Shown here piece by piece: positions 1-12,795 of a DNA stretch of 64,000 nt. Origin of the DNA: Karalla daura (taxonomy: Eukaryota > Chordata > Actinopteri > Chaetodontiformes > Leiognathidae); assembly GCA_029224185.1 (NCBI GenBank), contig CM055188.1, forward strand, positions 23,835,497-23,899,496, in the 5' to 3' direction. How positions within the stretch are numbered: the first letter of the stretch is position 1; every line of letters starts with the position of its first letter. The translations under genes and the position numbers were made by a program. Under the pieces are notes generated by a model that saw only the letters and a list, made by a program, of their open reading frames with translations, ran no database searches and was not told the DNA's origin.

Positions 1-479
1 CTCTCCTCTCTTCTCTGCCATATGAAAAAGAAGTGCCATAAAAAAAGCATGTTCCATGAATGCCTAATGTGGTTGTAAACATCTCTGCGACACCTCCTCA
101 CGCTCCATTCAGACAATGCAAACAACCGGTGTCACAGGCAGCACAGCTGAGAACTATCTGTGAAACCAGGGTCCAAACACTGAGATCTCCTAATAGCTGC
201 TGTCTTCTGCTGCTGTTTGTGCACGTGTGGGTGTGTGTGTGTGTTGTGTGTCTCCCAGGCTAATGGATTTACTGGAGATGGCGTTGGGTATTTATTACCA
301 TGTGTAATTGAATGCAATGATTATCGTTGTTGTGTAATGTGATTTTAATGTGGCAGCGATGGTTATGTATAAGGCCTAATGACTTTGCCTCCAAGGGGGT
401 ATGGCTCCCAATTAAAAAAAATCTAAATAAAAATGGGGGAAAATGTATCAGAGTATGATTCTAATTCCTCTCTCTTCCC

Positions 480-800
480 CCTCTTACCATAAAATAAATT
501 TGATAAATTAATCAATGTGCTGCTCATTTAATCAGTGGCGTCCCTATAACGAGCTTGCCCTTTCTGAGCCTTTGTTTACATGGGTGGCCATTAAGTCAAA
601 GGTCTGTGCACATCTCTATCTGTGTTTGTATTCAGAAGGTACAACATTCACATCAAGCTAAGGCTGAAGATCCTAATTGCTAACATATTTTGCACAAACT
701 GGATTAGCATCTGCTTTTTAATCCTGACAGTTTAATGCATGATTAATGTCAACTGTATGCCTGAAGACAGCAGGATCAATAACCGTTAACAGAATTATCA
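480..800. promoter_or_regulatory. Candidate conserved non-coding element
   Basis: Complex, non-repetitive sequence between simple-sequence zones. It has several ATTA/TTAAT cores, a paired-like TAAATTAATCA stretch near 503-513 and a TCAAAGGTC half-site near 596-604 of nuclear-receptor type. This composition is typical of vertebrate developmental enhancers, but conservation cannot be seen from one genome. Confidence is low; the motifs are short and could occur by chance. Confidence 0.2.
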
Positions 801-1039
801 TAATCTTCTCCAGTCCTACGCATACTGTACAATTCATGATAGCTGTGTGCTAGATTTTATGTTTGTTATGGCCAAAATCCACAAGCAAACACACACACAC
901 AAAAACGCTCCCGAGAGACACACGACAGCCCATCCGCTGTTATTACACTGCTGCTTATTGACCTCTCAGTTTAGTTTGTGCCATACTGCGGGAAAATTAA
1001 AGCATGTCCAAATAAGAAGCCCTTGTAAGCAGCTGCTGC

Positions 1040-1270
1040 AGAAATTGAACTCACAAATACACGTGTCAGTGTGTATGCACTCATACACAGACACACACAA
1101 ATACACTATAAAACACCTTCACCTCTCCGCTGCACACATCCTGCTCACTCACACTTCATTGTAAATCATTTGCACTCGCAAGCAACCCTTCTGCACGCTT
1201 GCAAATGTTAGTACACACACCTGCACAAACACACGCACACACTCGTACACCACATGCACTCTCACATTTC
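1040..1270. repeat. CA-rich low-complexity zone
   Basis: Many short, interrupted CACA and ACACAC blocks mixed with unique bases. It looks like a decayed (CA)n microsatellite cluster. The reading frame crossing it (847-1164, plus strand) is His/Thr-rich because of the repeat and is not treated as a gene. Confidence 0.6.
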
Positions 1271-1646
1271 ACAAAGCAGGGGCTTTGCTTGACATTATTA
1301 GTTTTGCATTTGGGCGCTCTGCCCAGAGTAACAGTATGGATTTTTGCCTTGGCTACCTATAATTGGATGAGTTAAATTTCTCCATTCATTACATGTGCAT
1401 CTGACCTCTGGACCCCAGCAGCTCCTGCGTTTTATTAGCACTCTCATCCCCTGATAATAGGGAACCCTTTCCCCACCAACACTCTCTCTCACACACACAA
1501 GCGTTTGTCTCCTTAACAAATTAACCCTTTGTGTTGTGAGTGCTGTTCTCCAAGAGAAAAACACACATGGAGTGAGAGGAGGCAACATGGTAATCAATAG
1601 TAAACTTAAAAACTCATCCATAAGCAGGAAAAAAAGTAGTACAGAT

Positions 1647-1678
1647 GTTGTACAGATTATTTGTTGTACAGATTATTT
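1647..1678. repeat. 16-bp tandem duplication, two copies
   Basis: The word GTTGTACAGATTATTT is repeated head to tail with no mismatch (1647-1662 and 1663-1678). A partial third match (GTACAGAT) lies just upstream. This is most simply a recent slippage or small tandem duplication event. Confidence 0.8.
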
Positions 1679-4600
1679 TATGGAAGATGACATTTGCCAA
1701 CAATTTTTGCACTATAAGACTTTCATTTAACATAATTTTACAAACTTTAAACAACTTCTTTTTTAATATGATACCCTAAAATGGTGCCATAAGAGAATAT
1801 CATCAGGAAGAAATACACTGGTTGTGGCTGTTTCATGAAAGATAAACCATGATACTATTGCCTGTGAATAAGAAGAATGCAGTCAGAGATATTATCACTG
1901 AGACGCAGTAGGAGATCTGTGAATTCTAGGCTAAGGTTTCTAATCATCCCTGCTACAGCAATGCACTTTGTATGCACACCATATTCATGTATATTTCATG
2001 GGAGCATGTATATTTAACATAGCCATATATACCATATGTGGGCATGATGTATGGATACTGACAACAGTCCTTGACATAATATGCACAATTACTCTTTGTC
2101 CCTGCGGTAAATCCTCAGGTTGAGTGTTGTAAACAAAAAGAAAAAAGCCGAGAACCAGTGTGGAAGGGGGGTTTGAGCATGACACAAGGTCAAACCTATT
2201 GCGGACTTCATCTGTGGCTTTATACAAATAACACGGATTGAGAATCCATTTGTCGCTGCATATTTCACGGAGATAACATATGCAGCAGCAAATGTCCAGA
2301 TCGAGCAGCGGTGGCACAGAAGAAAAGGGGGAGGAGAGGGCTTTTGTGAGTCCACCGGTTGTGGCTCTCACATTCAGATCCCCCTTCTCTCTAAACGACC
2401 AGGTGACACCTTATTGATCGAAACCATCTTTCAGGGCCAAGAACTTAAAGCCTAGTGTGGCACATTCAATGACCTGCTGTAGACAGTAATGTTGTTGGAT
2501 ATGGCTCTCTGAGGGCCTGATCCACAAGTATCCGCCTGACTACTGGCTTTTGGATAAGAGTTTCTGACAGCTGCAGAACAATGCTAATGGCCACACTCTT
2601 GTAGCAGCCAATGTGTAATCAGTGCAGCACTCTGCTGTTAAAACTTTACAACAGTAATGTATGCAAACATGAATTCCATTTATTCCCCACCAGGTCCCAA
2701 CAGGTAGGCCTTAAAGTTGCAAACTGTCTTACATCACAAATTACTCTACTGGCACTTAATGCATTTTATATCACTCATAATCCTGGTGTTCCACACTAAT
2801 TAGTTGGTGTTGCCAGCATGCATATTGCTCCTCATTATTTGGTAGCATCACACTCTTTTCTTTCCCATTTCCAGCACTCTTGGGTGGAATACAATTTTCA
2901 TGGCTTCTACTTTACAGCAAGTTTTTTTTTTTTTCTTTTTTTTCCAGTGTGAAGAGAATTTGCCACTAGTGATGAAACAAACACTTCACTGGTGGGAGAT
3001 ATCTTTCTTACCAGACCCTCAGCATGTTGTTAGGTATTGATGGGAGGTCTGCTGTGAGAATCTTCAGGTGTAATTAAACATCAGTGAGCAGGTAAAACCA
3101 AATTACATTGTACTATTGCTACCTGTCAATATCACTGCTATTTTCCTAGTACCGCAGAGGGAGGGCCAACATCAATAGCTGCACAAGTCACAAACCATGG
3201 CAACAGCAAGTGTGTCCCGACTGTGCTCATCACTTTGTAGTGTCCCCTGGAAACAGTTTTCATTATTGTCTCCACTCCATGCAGCATTTCCATATTTGGT
3301 TCTGTCTTCTGTATTTCAAGCATTGTAAATTATGGACATTATGTATTTTCTGAAATCTTGGTACGTTTTAATCTGAGGGCCTCTGCTAGAACCTGTGACT
3401 TACTGGTTAAGATGGAGCCCTGAGTTTGTTGCTGGAGCTGGTTTGATGTGATTCAGTTTTTATTTTCAAAAAGAGTTTTATTTGAATGTAGGCCATTCAG
3501 CTGCAAAGCAGAAATTGTCTTCATATCCCAGTAAAATCACCTTGGGCGCTGTCATAATGTCCTGGCAGTGTTTCTATTAGTCACCGTCTGTGGACGCAAT
3601 CCAGGATTTGTCTCTTGACAAATCATCACAACTCATCACATCATCGCTGCAGTTTGTCTCTCTGCTATTTAGTTCAAGGAGAAATGTGTTTACTCACTAC
3701 TTACGCCACAGTATTGCAGAGAGAACATTATGTACATATGAAGTCCACTTTCTTTTTCCAGAGTTCATTTATATGATCATACACTACTAGCCCATTCACT
3801 AACCTGCATTCATCACTTGACATTGCTTACTGTTTAATATGGCAATTAAATTACATCAGTTTGTTCTCAAAACGGTCATATCATGCAGTTTTACTGTATT
3901 CTGCACTGTGGTACAGAGAGGTATGGAAGCCACTAAACTGAAGAATGAACAAATGAAATTGTTTTTAAACCATTAAAATGCCAAGATCTTGAACTTAAAT
4001 TGACTTTTACACTAAACTTTACTGGAGAACTTTTAGGTTGGAAATATATGGATTGCAACAAATAGTATGGATGGATGGATGAATGGATATTAAATAGTCA
4101 TTGAATTGGTCAATCAAATCCTTCCCAAGTTATGCAGCAGGTGGAATTGTAAGAAAACAAATGTTTTCCATCTCAATAGGTGGTTTTGCTTTCCATGGAG
4201 GAACAATAACAAAAACATTTAAACTCTATGGCCCCTTCAGAGAATGAGAATGATAACCTCAAATTTTCTGAGGAAAGCAGCACCTTAAGAAGGTCGGCTA
4301 TGATGTACATATGAGTTAGTCTGAGATTGTTGATTCAAAGGTGACTTATGTGAGTGACAGAAACAAACAGTTGGGGAGTGTCGTGAATCTGCCTTCTGGA
4401 AAAGGATAGATGAATACACACTGACTGAAGTGTTGTGCTGATTCAGATTTTGACCTTGGAGATGCTGTAGATGTCAGGATGCCTCACACTCCCTCATTGA
4501 CATTCAGCTAAAACCACCGACAGTACACACATGATATGTGATAAGAATTGGGAAATGCACAGTATCAATATCTGAAATATGTCTGTGTGTATTTGCTTGT

Positions 4601-4819
4601 GTGTGTTTTTGTCTGTTTATTGCACCATGTTTATGTGCTGTACTGTTGTAAAGATTGAAAGAGCTGGAATGGTTTTCTCTGTGTCGCAGCACCACTCAAG
4701 GATTAAACAATTTACAATAGGCTGGACACTTACACAGTTGTGATAGGGATTGCTTGATGAGACATTCTATATCATATTTTCCATAATTTACTTTGACAAA
4801 TGCAATGCAACAAATGCAT

Positions 4820-4821
<2 letters not shown>

Positions 4822-4875
<54 letters not shown>
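4822..4875. repeat. (AT)n microsatellite
   Basis: An uninterrupted AT dinucleotide run of about 54 bases. Likely length-polymorphic and able to extrude a cruciform. Confidence 0.95.
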
Positions 4876-4880
<5 letters not shown>

Positions 4881-4997
4881 GTTGCCTTTATATCTCATAT
4901 GCATTTGCAAATGTTGCAATATATCATGTTATTGTAATGTATTTGTTATGAAGATGCACCATTTGACTATTTCACATATTTCTTCGGGCACATTAAA

Positions 4998-5222
4998 GGG
5001 CACACACACTATTGTCACACTGAGGATCAATGTAGGGTCTCCAATTGATCTTAATGCATGGTTTTGGACTGTGGGAGGGAAACGCAGTACACAGAAGAAA
5101 CCCACGCACACAATGAGAACATACAATCCCCACACAGATATGGCCAGGACTCAGAGCGAGATGTGAACCAGCGATCCTCTTGCTGTGATGCAACAGCACA
5201 AACCACTGTGCAGCTGTGTGGC
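4998..5222 (-). mobile_element. tRNA-type SINE-like repeat copy
   Basis: Read on the minus strand, the copy begins with a tRNA-like head. An A-box-like segment lies at 5205-5193 and a B-box-like GGTTCACAT segment at 5172-5161, in the order and approximate spacing of a Pol III promoter. The body contains the words for 'caatt-gatc', 'gcatg-ttttggactgtgggagg' and 'agaaacccacgcac', which I recall as hallmarks of a dispersed repeat abundant in teleost genomes. The B box is degraded relative to GGTTCRANTCC, so the copy is old and probably silent. It lacks the AT-rich spacer found in the related array at 48.4-50.0 kb, so it represents the uninterrupted form. The family name is not asserted; a repeat-library search would settle it. 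Confidence 0.7.
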
Positions 5223-6189
5223 CCATTAACGAGAGAGTGAGGATTTCTTAAATTCTATTTCCTTATTTTCTTCCCTAAAGGTAACCCTAAATTGGTTAAA
5301 TTGAGTATTTATGATTGTGCACTTGGGCTAATGTGGACGCTATGGAACATTCCTTCAATCAGAAATGACCCAGACGCTTTTTACAACCCCTTGTAAAATT
5401 CCAGTTTGGTGAAGGAATATTATAGTCCATTTCTGCACAGATCTGGCTTCTTTAATGCTTATCTGGCAACTACATGAAGGCTTTACGCAGACTGGCTGTC
5501 TTGCCTGCCACTCACATCATGTGACTTTACGTTCCTTGCTTAGCACAGGAGCTTAGTACCTTTCCCAAAGCTTTGAGTGTAGCGATAAGAACAGCTGTGC
5601 AGCAGCACATACACACCTTTGTATGATCAGATGAGGAAGGACCGGGAACACATACATTGATATTTCACCAGAAATGTTGCAAGTAAAAAAAAAAACGTAA
5701 TTTATTTATTTTTTAATATGAAGCAACGGCACAATAACTGAAAAATCCATTGTCATACCTCTTTTGGCCACACTGGTGTTGCAGCAGATCTTACACACAT
5801 TTTAGGATTTTTGACATTCATACAACTTTATCAGTTCCAACAGGAGCGAATGAACAGAGTTCTTGAATTTTATATGACATGAGGCAATGGAAGAATGACA
5901 GTGCCTATTGCTAAAAGCTCGCAGTTCCTTGTTTCAGATTTGGTGCAACAGGCTTTAAAAGGCATTTCTCTCTGGTCCAGGCTGTGTGGCAACAACTTAC
6001 AACTGATAGAAACCATCTAGGTTCTTTGACACATCTGAATTTGCCGAGTGACTTATGTGACTCAGCAACAGACTAGAATTGGAATCCAAATGTCTTGACA
6101 TTTAATTGCCACCTGTAGGTCACTGGCTTAGCAATCCAAAACTCAGCGGTAGCCCAGCTCATCAGAGTGCTGACAGATCGCAGCATCCC
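5223..6189. other. Non-coding stretch, nothing recognised
   Basis: Unique sequence with an A run near 5687-5696 and otherwise no repeat, gene or strong motif that I can support. Confidence 0.5.
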
Positions 6190-6237
<48 letters not shown>

Positions 6238-6254
6238 TTCTCTCTCTCTCTCTC
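6190..6254. repeat. (TC)n microsatellite ending in GCGCGC
   Basis: About 65 bases of CT dinucleotides with two interruptions (CTAT, CTTT), followed directly by CGCGCGCGC. Two overlapping minus-strand open frames (6073-6327 and 6224-6580) become Arg/Glu-rich across it and are repeat artefacts. Long polypurine-polypyrimidine tracts can form triplex DNA. Confidence 0.95.
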
Positions 6255-6255
6255 G

Positions 6256-8499
6256 CGCGCGCTCTTCGTCTCTCCTGGCACCTGATGTCAGTGTGAGGTG
6301 CCACGCAGGCAGTGATGACCTGGTCAATAATCAGTAATAAAGATGGTGTGCTGAGCATGATTGTGGAATGATTGGTCTGTCGATAGTGTATTGAGCAGAC
6401 GCACCGAAGGCCAGACAGATGCACATTTTGGAAGCAACCGAAAGGCAGCACAATATTGTCTGAAATACAACAGTTATATGAGACAGCAGCATGGTGACTG
6501 TATACCATTGCCATATTTTCATATTTTTCAGACGAATTTCCAGCTGTTTTTATTGTTTGTTTGTTTGTTTTTACCTCCAATGATAGATTTTCAATAGTGT
6601 GAGTATACGGATCAGATTATAAAGTTGCTGTGGGTTGCTACCACAGATAGGGAGATCGCAAAAATAAAGATGTTGGTTATTCTGTAGTTAGATTGTATTT
6701 ATGAGAGTATTCTGCAGCTCACATATGTTATGACTGTTTGCTCTGTGGCATTTATTTCACCGGCACCATCTCTTGAGTAGTTTAGTTATCAATGCACATT
6801 TAATAGAGAAATGTCAATTTCTGCTTTGCGTCTAGTTTTTTAAGCACATGCAAAATTTGGTAAAATGTATTTTTTCAAGTCTCTCTCATATCAGAAAAAT
6901 GTCTGAGGATGATTATATCACAGCACTGACAGATTCACAAATTGAGGCACTCAGTTCAAATGAGTTTCTCTTTTCAGACAAAGCTCAGCCTCTGAGGAAT
7001 GTGGGCACTGCGTTAATGCTACTTAGATGGGCCACAGGGTTGCAAATTTTCCCCACTGCACTCCATATTCCCCAGAGGAAATTGAACATTGTCATGGATG
7101 GATTAGCTCTGTAATGGTGAGACACATAGCTTGAGCAGAGGAGACCAGCTAAAAAACGTTGGGCAAATGAGGGAGGGGGAAAGGTATGAAATTCATTTCA
7201 TACCTCTTCAGGCACACTCACTTGAGGAGTGCTTTTTCCACAATGCAAAGCCAATACATAAGCAACTTTTGTCCAGTTTTTAAGGGTGTCTATTTCTACC
7301 TTTCAAATGCACTGTGCATTGCCATGCCTCTCTGATAATACAATGGTTAAATTCTTCTCATATAACTGTAATTTAAAATATCTTTTAGAGCAGTTATTTA
7401 CTAGAAGTATGCAGGATATAACTAGCACTTTCTGCATTCTGCCTTTAGTATTAATGAGGAGTGTGTGCAGAAGTGTATTTCCATGTACTTGATGTTGCAA
7501 ATTCTTTGCTCATTCATGGTAGATGTGTGAGGAAGTTACACAGATCTGTATTGTGACACATCTGCTTATCTGCAGCTGACTCTTGAAATGCAAAAGATAC
7601 ATGATCATAGTTCAAAACATGTTTTTATCTATGTTTGTGATCCGCCCTAATGTTGGTTTCTCTTCCTCGTCCTAATATCAAGCACGGTTTCTTAGGATTA
7701 CATCATTAAAACAATGACAGAGATGTCTGACAGATGTCTGACAGGGAGGAGCACAAGGTTCAAGAACCTGAACTCTTATTAAATAAATGTAAGAATTCAG
7801 TCAGCAGCTCTAACTTACACACAAAAAAATATGAATAGCAATAATGTACACTGTAAATGTAGTGAAGAAAATATGCTCCAATACACACAACACTGGCATA
7901 GTAACTTTTTTCTTTCAACACAAACAGATTGACAGCTTTGGGGCTGAACTTTGTTTACCTGCCTGGTCAGGCTAAGGGTTCATAGCATGTAAGATACACA
8001 CATAATGAAAATGGACAACCTGGGAATGTAACAGACAGTAGGTGCCAGAAGTTGTACTTTTTCTGTCTTGCCTTTATCTAATTCATTTACTGCAGAGTCT
8101 GGTATTCTGGCAGGGTGGTCAGAGATAATGTTAATCTTGGTGAGCAGCAGTGGGAAACCATGCAGTTCCACACAACACATCAGATTGGTATGATAGCGCA
8201 AATATAGTCAGAGGCAGACACACGGACTTATCTCCGCACGGAGAAGTTTGCAAGTGGCCATGTGTGACAGCACAATCCTCGAGTTACTCTGTTATGGTGA
8301 TTTTATTGCATGTTACAGTTGAATGCCTAATAGATAACGCAGGCCCTGTTTTCATGTCAGCCCTTTAATAATTGATCTTCATTTCACATAATAAAAGTTT
8401 ACATCACGGTGTGAATGAAGGACAAACGCGGGTAAAAATGCTTGTGAGCTGAAAGGTGAAGCTACCTCTGAGTGAAGTAGGGCAGTGGAATCAATAACC
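6256..8499. other. Non-coding stretch, nothing gene-like
   Basis: Unique sequence. It includes an 11-bp perfect palindromic stem at 7182-7205 and a small tandem duplication of GATGTCTGACA at about 7722-7743. Open frames are at most about 118 codons and unremarkable. Confidence 0.5.
7182..7205. repeat. 11-bp inverted repeat, 2-nt loop
   Basis: AGGTATGAAAT and ATTTCATACCT are exact reverse complements separated by TC. It could be a palindromic factor site or a chance palindrome; there is no poly-U tail or gene context. Confidence 0.7.
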
Positions 8500-8750
8500 T
8501 TCTTCTCTCTAGGATTTTTTTAATTTCAGGACAGGGATCATTCAAGTTTCTAATTGACAACTCATCAGACTCCCCGCTATTATGACTTCATTATATCTGC
8601 AGAGATAAAAATTAATGAGAAGCAGAGGCACTGGATGGATATGCCAAACTTAGCATTCATTTACATTAAAGAGGGAAACTCTCACTTGGCCGGGAGCATA
8701 TCTGTAATGACTTTAATCTACAAGAACTTCTAATTTAATACCATAGTTCA
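8500..8750. promoter_or_regulatory. Candidate conserved non-coding element
   Basis: A compact block of complex sequence with TTTAATTTC, TCTAATTGAC, AAAATTAATGAG and CATTTACATTAAAG, that is, dense homeodomain-type cores. There are no repeats inside. Enhancer function is inferred from composition only. Confidence 0.2.
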
Positions 8751-8939
8751 TTCATTGTTATTATTCTTTATGACCTTGTATATTTATTACTTTAAGCTCC
8801 AATCCTCCAATTCTGCTTGATTATCCCCCATTACATGCATTTATTCTTAATGTTTACTTTCAATAAACCTATTCTGCTATCATTTCTGGACCTCAGCATC
8901 AACTTTCACCTCCCCCACCCCCCCATGCTACATTCTCAC

Positions 8940-8961
8940 CTTTTTCTCTTCTCTTCTCTTC

Positions 8962-9010
<49 letters not shown>
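8940..9010. repeat. (CTCTT)n then (TC)n microsatellite
   Basis: Three to four CTCTT-type units pass into about 46 bases of uninterrupted TC. The plus-strand frame crossing it (8817-9053) reads Ser/Leu repeats and is not a gene. Confidence 0.95.
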
Positions 9011-9016
<6 letters not shown>

Positions 9017-10029
9017 ACTCCTCTACCGAAAGGGATGGGTTTCATTACTGTAGTCAATCTGGGCCCAGTGGACAGCTCCTCTGCAGCACTGTGCCCCTCA
9101 ATATAATCCTTTTAATTAAAGGCCTGCCCCCCCACCACTGCTGCCCTGCTCCCGCCTCTGCCCTTTTCTCACATGGCGCCAGCCTTTTGTTCACCCAGGC
9201 ACTCACCCACTCGCTTCATGTCAAGCCACGCTCTTGCCATTTGAAAAGAGGAGACGTCACCTTTGTCTCTGCCCCTTTCATGTGGCTTTAATCTCTGCCG
9301 CAATATTGCAGACACTGTTTTGTGTGTGAGTGTGTGTGTGTGTGTGGGTGGGAGGGTGGGTGGGTGTGTGTGTGGTAGAGTGACTGGTGCTGTCTGTGTG
9401 TGAGGTTCATCCAGCTTAGGGCTCATCAGGGTTAAATCAGCCTTTAAAAGAGCTTGATTGCCTGTGATTGGGTGCTGATAAGAGGCCAAAGGGCGGGGTG
9501 GCATTTAGGCTGAACTGTGTTGTAGATTCTCTATATTGATTTACCATTATGAAAGCCCTTCCCACCTGTTATTCTTCTCTGCTGCCCTTTGAATAGGAGG
9601 CATCATTTTCAATCAAGCTGATGAAAGTTCGCAGCTTAGGAGTTTGTTCTTTTTGCCTTGGATCATCAGAAGATCTGTTGCTTGGAACAATGTTAGAAGA
9701 CTTCTCAGAAATATTACAATGTGTGCCATTGTTATTCATATCCTCAGAGAAATCTGTTCAAGTAACTATGACAGTTTTGCACTATTTGTACGTGACCATG
9801 AAGTAAAAACTTACATTACTGACTACAATCAGTAGGTCTGTAAAAACAAGCTGCACACATTCATCAGAACTTAGATAAATGGCCTCAGACATGATAGGTT
9901 TCTGTTCCCATTGTTCCGTTTTATCCTCACCTCTGAAAACTCTCAGATTAACTTCAGTCAGGCTAGCTCAAAATGACACCAGTGACATAAACCTAAAAGG
10001 CTCAATACCCTGGAGTATTTACTATCACC
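9011..10029. other. Non-coding stretch with GT/GGGT-rich patch
   Basis: The first part (about 9060-9300) is GC-richer and holds a TTTTAATTAAAGG core near 9110-9122, which suggests a possible regulatory block. From 9320 to 9375 there is an imperfect GT/GGTGGG repeat. The remainder to 10029 is unique sequence with no gene seen. Confidence 0.4.
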
Positions 10030-10690
10030 AGCCATAATGCTCTTTCCACCTCTCTGCATCTGTTTCTCCATTTCACAGCTATCAAAGGAGCTTTATCCTG
10101 CCGCCAACCCCCCAACCCCCGAGCCCGGCTTGGCGCTTGTCTTCTCACATTCCCCCCATGACTCCCTGATTGATAAGAAAAAGTCCTTAGCCCTCCCTCC
10201 ACCTACCTTGCCCTTGACCCATCTCCATGCACTATTCATTGGGGTTTTTAAAAGTCACATTGGGCTTGCTTGGATTGTCCGCTGTTTGAAGCGGGGGGGC
10301 GTTATCAATCTCTCTGCAGAGAATCTCTCCACCCGACCCCTGGGGTTTTATGCATGCGTGCTGGGTTGCGAGAGTGAGTGCACCCTGTCCCAAGTAGACA
10401 GGGCATTTATTCACTCAACTCTCAAAGTCTGTCGGTGGTTGGCGGCCATAGCTATAACGCTCTCGGCCTCGGTCTGTCTCCCTCTCTCTCCCGCCCTCTG
10501 TCCCATCTTTCAGCCTGAGATGTTAGCATGCGCAACAAGCAGCCAAGGCTTTGGCCCTTTGACAGGCAGACTGTGGGGAATAAGACGAGTGAGAACAGAG
10601 GAAGATGAAGGAGAAAGAGGAGCAAGTCAGAGCGGTGCCCTCGAAGGGTCAACTCTTCTGCTGGCACTGCCTCATTGAGAATCGCACAGC
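10030..10690. promoter_or_regulatory. GC-rich unique block with the window's longest open frame
   Basis: This block is GC-richer and less repetitive than its neighbours, and a plus-strand frame stays open for 213 codons (10037-10678). The peptide has no domain I recognise, is Pro/Leu/Ser-rich, and the first Met is not in a strong context. Inside it, TCTCTCTGCAG (ending 10319) and GCGAGA/GTGAGT (donor after 10373) would frame a 54-base exon, but this may be chance. I favour a conserved regulatory block over a coding gene. A real exon remains possible. Confidence 0.25.
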
Positions 10691-12249
10691 GTTGGGCTTA
10701 ATGACCATGCATGGATGAATGGCGAAGGCCGGAGCTATGCCGTAAAGAGGACACTGTCACGGATTTGAAAACTGGAGAGTCGAGAGCTTGCGTGCGGGAT
10801 CAACGACAAAATTACAGAGATACGGCAAATGAACAATCACTACGTTGTACATATGTTTTGACCTCCTGTGTCATTCACAAATCATGCCACCCTTCCTTGT
10901 GCATTGTCTCTCATTGTGTCGTGATCGATTGAGGGAGACAACTGGTTATTCACGAGCACCACTGCAGGTCAATACGGTTCTCCCTATCTGCCTTCAATGG
11001 GAGACTGTTTTATTCTCTCATTAAATGGGATTCGACACCGCCACCCCGTTCGCGTTTAGCCGTATCTCTCCATGACAACCAATTAATGCATGTTCAGACA
11101 CCTCCAGGAAATGCCCCCTACAATAACCCAGACAAAGGAATACACAGGCTTTCAGCTTAACTCTGGATTGCAGTGCGGTGTCTGTTCCCTCCACTGCTCT
11201 CCTGAACCACAAAGGGTTAACTTCCTGTGGCCACATTTTCATTTCCTGTAGTGGGCTGTTCATATTGGTTGGAAGTGTTTATGTGGAACTCTCTTTCTCT
11301 GTTTATTACACTTCCAATGACAGATCAGTTTCTCTGACCCCTCTGGCTAGCTTTAAATAAAAGGAGTTTATTCCTAGGCAGCGGCCCCACTGTAGACCAC
11401 TGACATGAAAGCGCCTGAAGAGTGCCAAGAAAGCAAAAGGCCAGTTAAAGGGAAATTATATTCCTAAACAAGGTTTGACAATAAACGGATGAGTGGGACA
11501 GATAAACAAAAGGTACTGTACCTCCTCTTATTGCTTTTCAACAGAGTGTATGAAAAGGCACAGGGGATTTGGTGTGCTCACTGTGCTTTGTTTACTAGTT
11601 TGACTTCATATTGTTGCTCACCTTTGGCTTTCCTGTGCTACTTCCGATTCAGCCATATGTTGTTTAATGGCCGACTTGTCACAGATTTGTAATTCAAAGT
11701 TGCACTGCGCTCACTTGTGAGTATGCCATAAGCAGATAGTGCTTTATGTTTTTGAGAGGGCATAATGTATCAGTTAAATGAGCAGAATCCACTCTGTCTC
11801 AGAAATGGCTTCTTTGGACTTTAATATCAGTTAACTGGACTTTCTTAAAACATAAAAATAGAAGTCCATTTACCAGCAACATTATGATTCACACGCAAGA
11901 CAATTGATGTAATGTTACCATATTCCTCCCATTTGTATCAATTGAAAACTTTTAAATTAGCCCTCATCTTGCAAGAACTCATAAATGGATATGGCCATGG
12001 ATCATATGTCCTTAACAGCGTCAATTTAATGGATCAGATTCAAATTGCAGTGACAGAGCAGCAAATTGTCCAAGGATAACACAAATAGGGAAAAATGATG
12101 CAATTAATGGTCCAAGAAGTATAAACAGTGGCATTTTTCTTTTAATAAAATCAGTAAGATTTATTGTATCTTGGCTAAGAATACCTCTGAAGCCAAAGTA
12201 CTCCTCCAAATCTTTCCATGTAGTGTTATGGGAGGAAAAGGAGGAAGGA
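10691..12249. other. Non-coding stretch, nothing gene-like
   Basis: Unique sequence. Short frames occur on both strands with no recognisable product, and no repeats of note are seen. Confidence 0.5.
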
Positions 12250-12500
12250 TCCTTGTACGTTGAAATGTTTTGTAGCAGTACAGACTGCCGTTATGTCAGG
12301 CACTACTGAGCATGCTCCGAGATGGCCAGCAGTCCATCGGGGGGCGTTGTTATCTCTTCACAGAGTCGTTTCACTCTCCGTGTTCCCCCCAAAGAGTCAA
12401 TGTTGCGGCACATCAGAAAGAGCCCTCGCCTCATTAAGCCATTGATATTCTGTGATGCTGGCGCCCTGCTGAACATCATATATAGGGACAGCAGTGCCAG
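12250..12500. promoter_or_regulatory. Candidate conserved non-coding element
   Basis: Complex, moderately GC-rich sequence with CATTAAGCCATTGATATTC near 12430 and no simple repeats, lying just before a long GT tract. It resembles constrained vertebrate non-coding sequence by composition only. Confidence 0.18.
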
Positions 12501-12584
12501 GAGAAGGACACAGTGTGTGTTTTATGGAGAGAGTCTACTAATACGGGAGAAAATGACATTATCATGTGGATATGGGCACTGTTT

Positions 12585-12736
12585 TGTGTGTGCATGCGTG
12601 GGTGTTTGTGTGGGTGTACTTGTGTGATTAGGGTGTTCCACAGAGAGTGAGAGGGAGCAAGTGTGAGTGTGTATGTGTGTGTGTCTGTGCGTCTGTGTGT
12701 GTGCATGTCTGTGTGTTTGTTTATGTGTATGTGTGA

Positions 12737-12793
<57 letters not shown>
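12585..12793. repeat. GT-rich region with pure (GT)n
   Basis: Interrupted GT/GTGC/GTCT blocks from about 12585 lead into an uninterrupted (GT)n of about 55 bases (12739-12793). Overlapping frames on both strands (Cys/Val or His/Thr repeats) are artefacts of the repeat. Alternating purine-pyrimidine tracts of this length can adopt Z-DNA. Confidence 0.95.

Positions 12794-12795
<2 letters not shown>

Larger units (their letters stand above)
1..4821. other. Non-coding stretch, no gene seen
   Basis: No convincing gene is visible. Open frames are short (about 130 codons or fewer), lack recognisable domains and occur on both strands as expected by chance. The stretch contains a CA-rich zone near 1.04-1.27 kb, a two-copy 16-base tandem repeat at 1647-1678, T-rich runs near 2920-2945 and a short GGAT run at 4067-4090. 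The part from about 480 to 800 is richer in ATTA-type homeodomain cores than its surroundings and is listed separately. Confidence 0.6.

Noticed and set aside
4998..5222. A true tRNA gene on the minus strand
   Set aside because: The A and B boxes are degraded, no cloverleaf is complete, and the downstream body matches a dispersed repeat, so it is a SINE-like copy.
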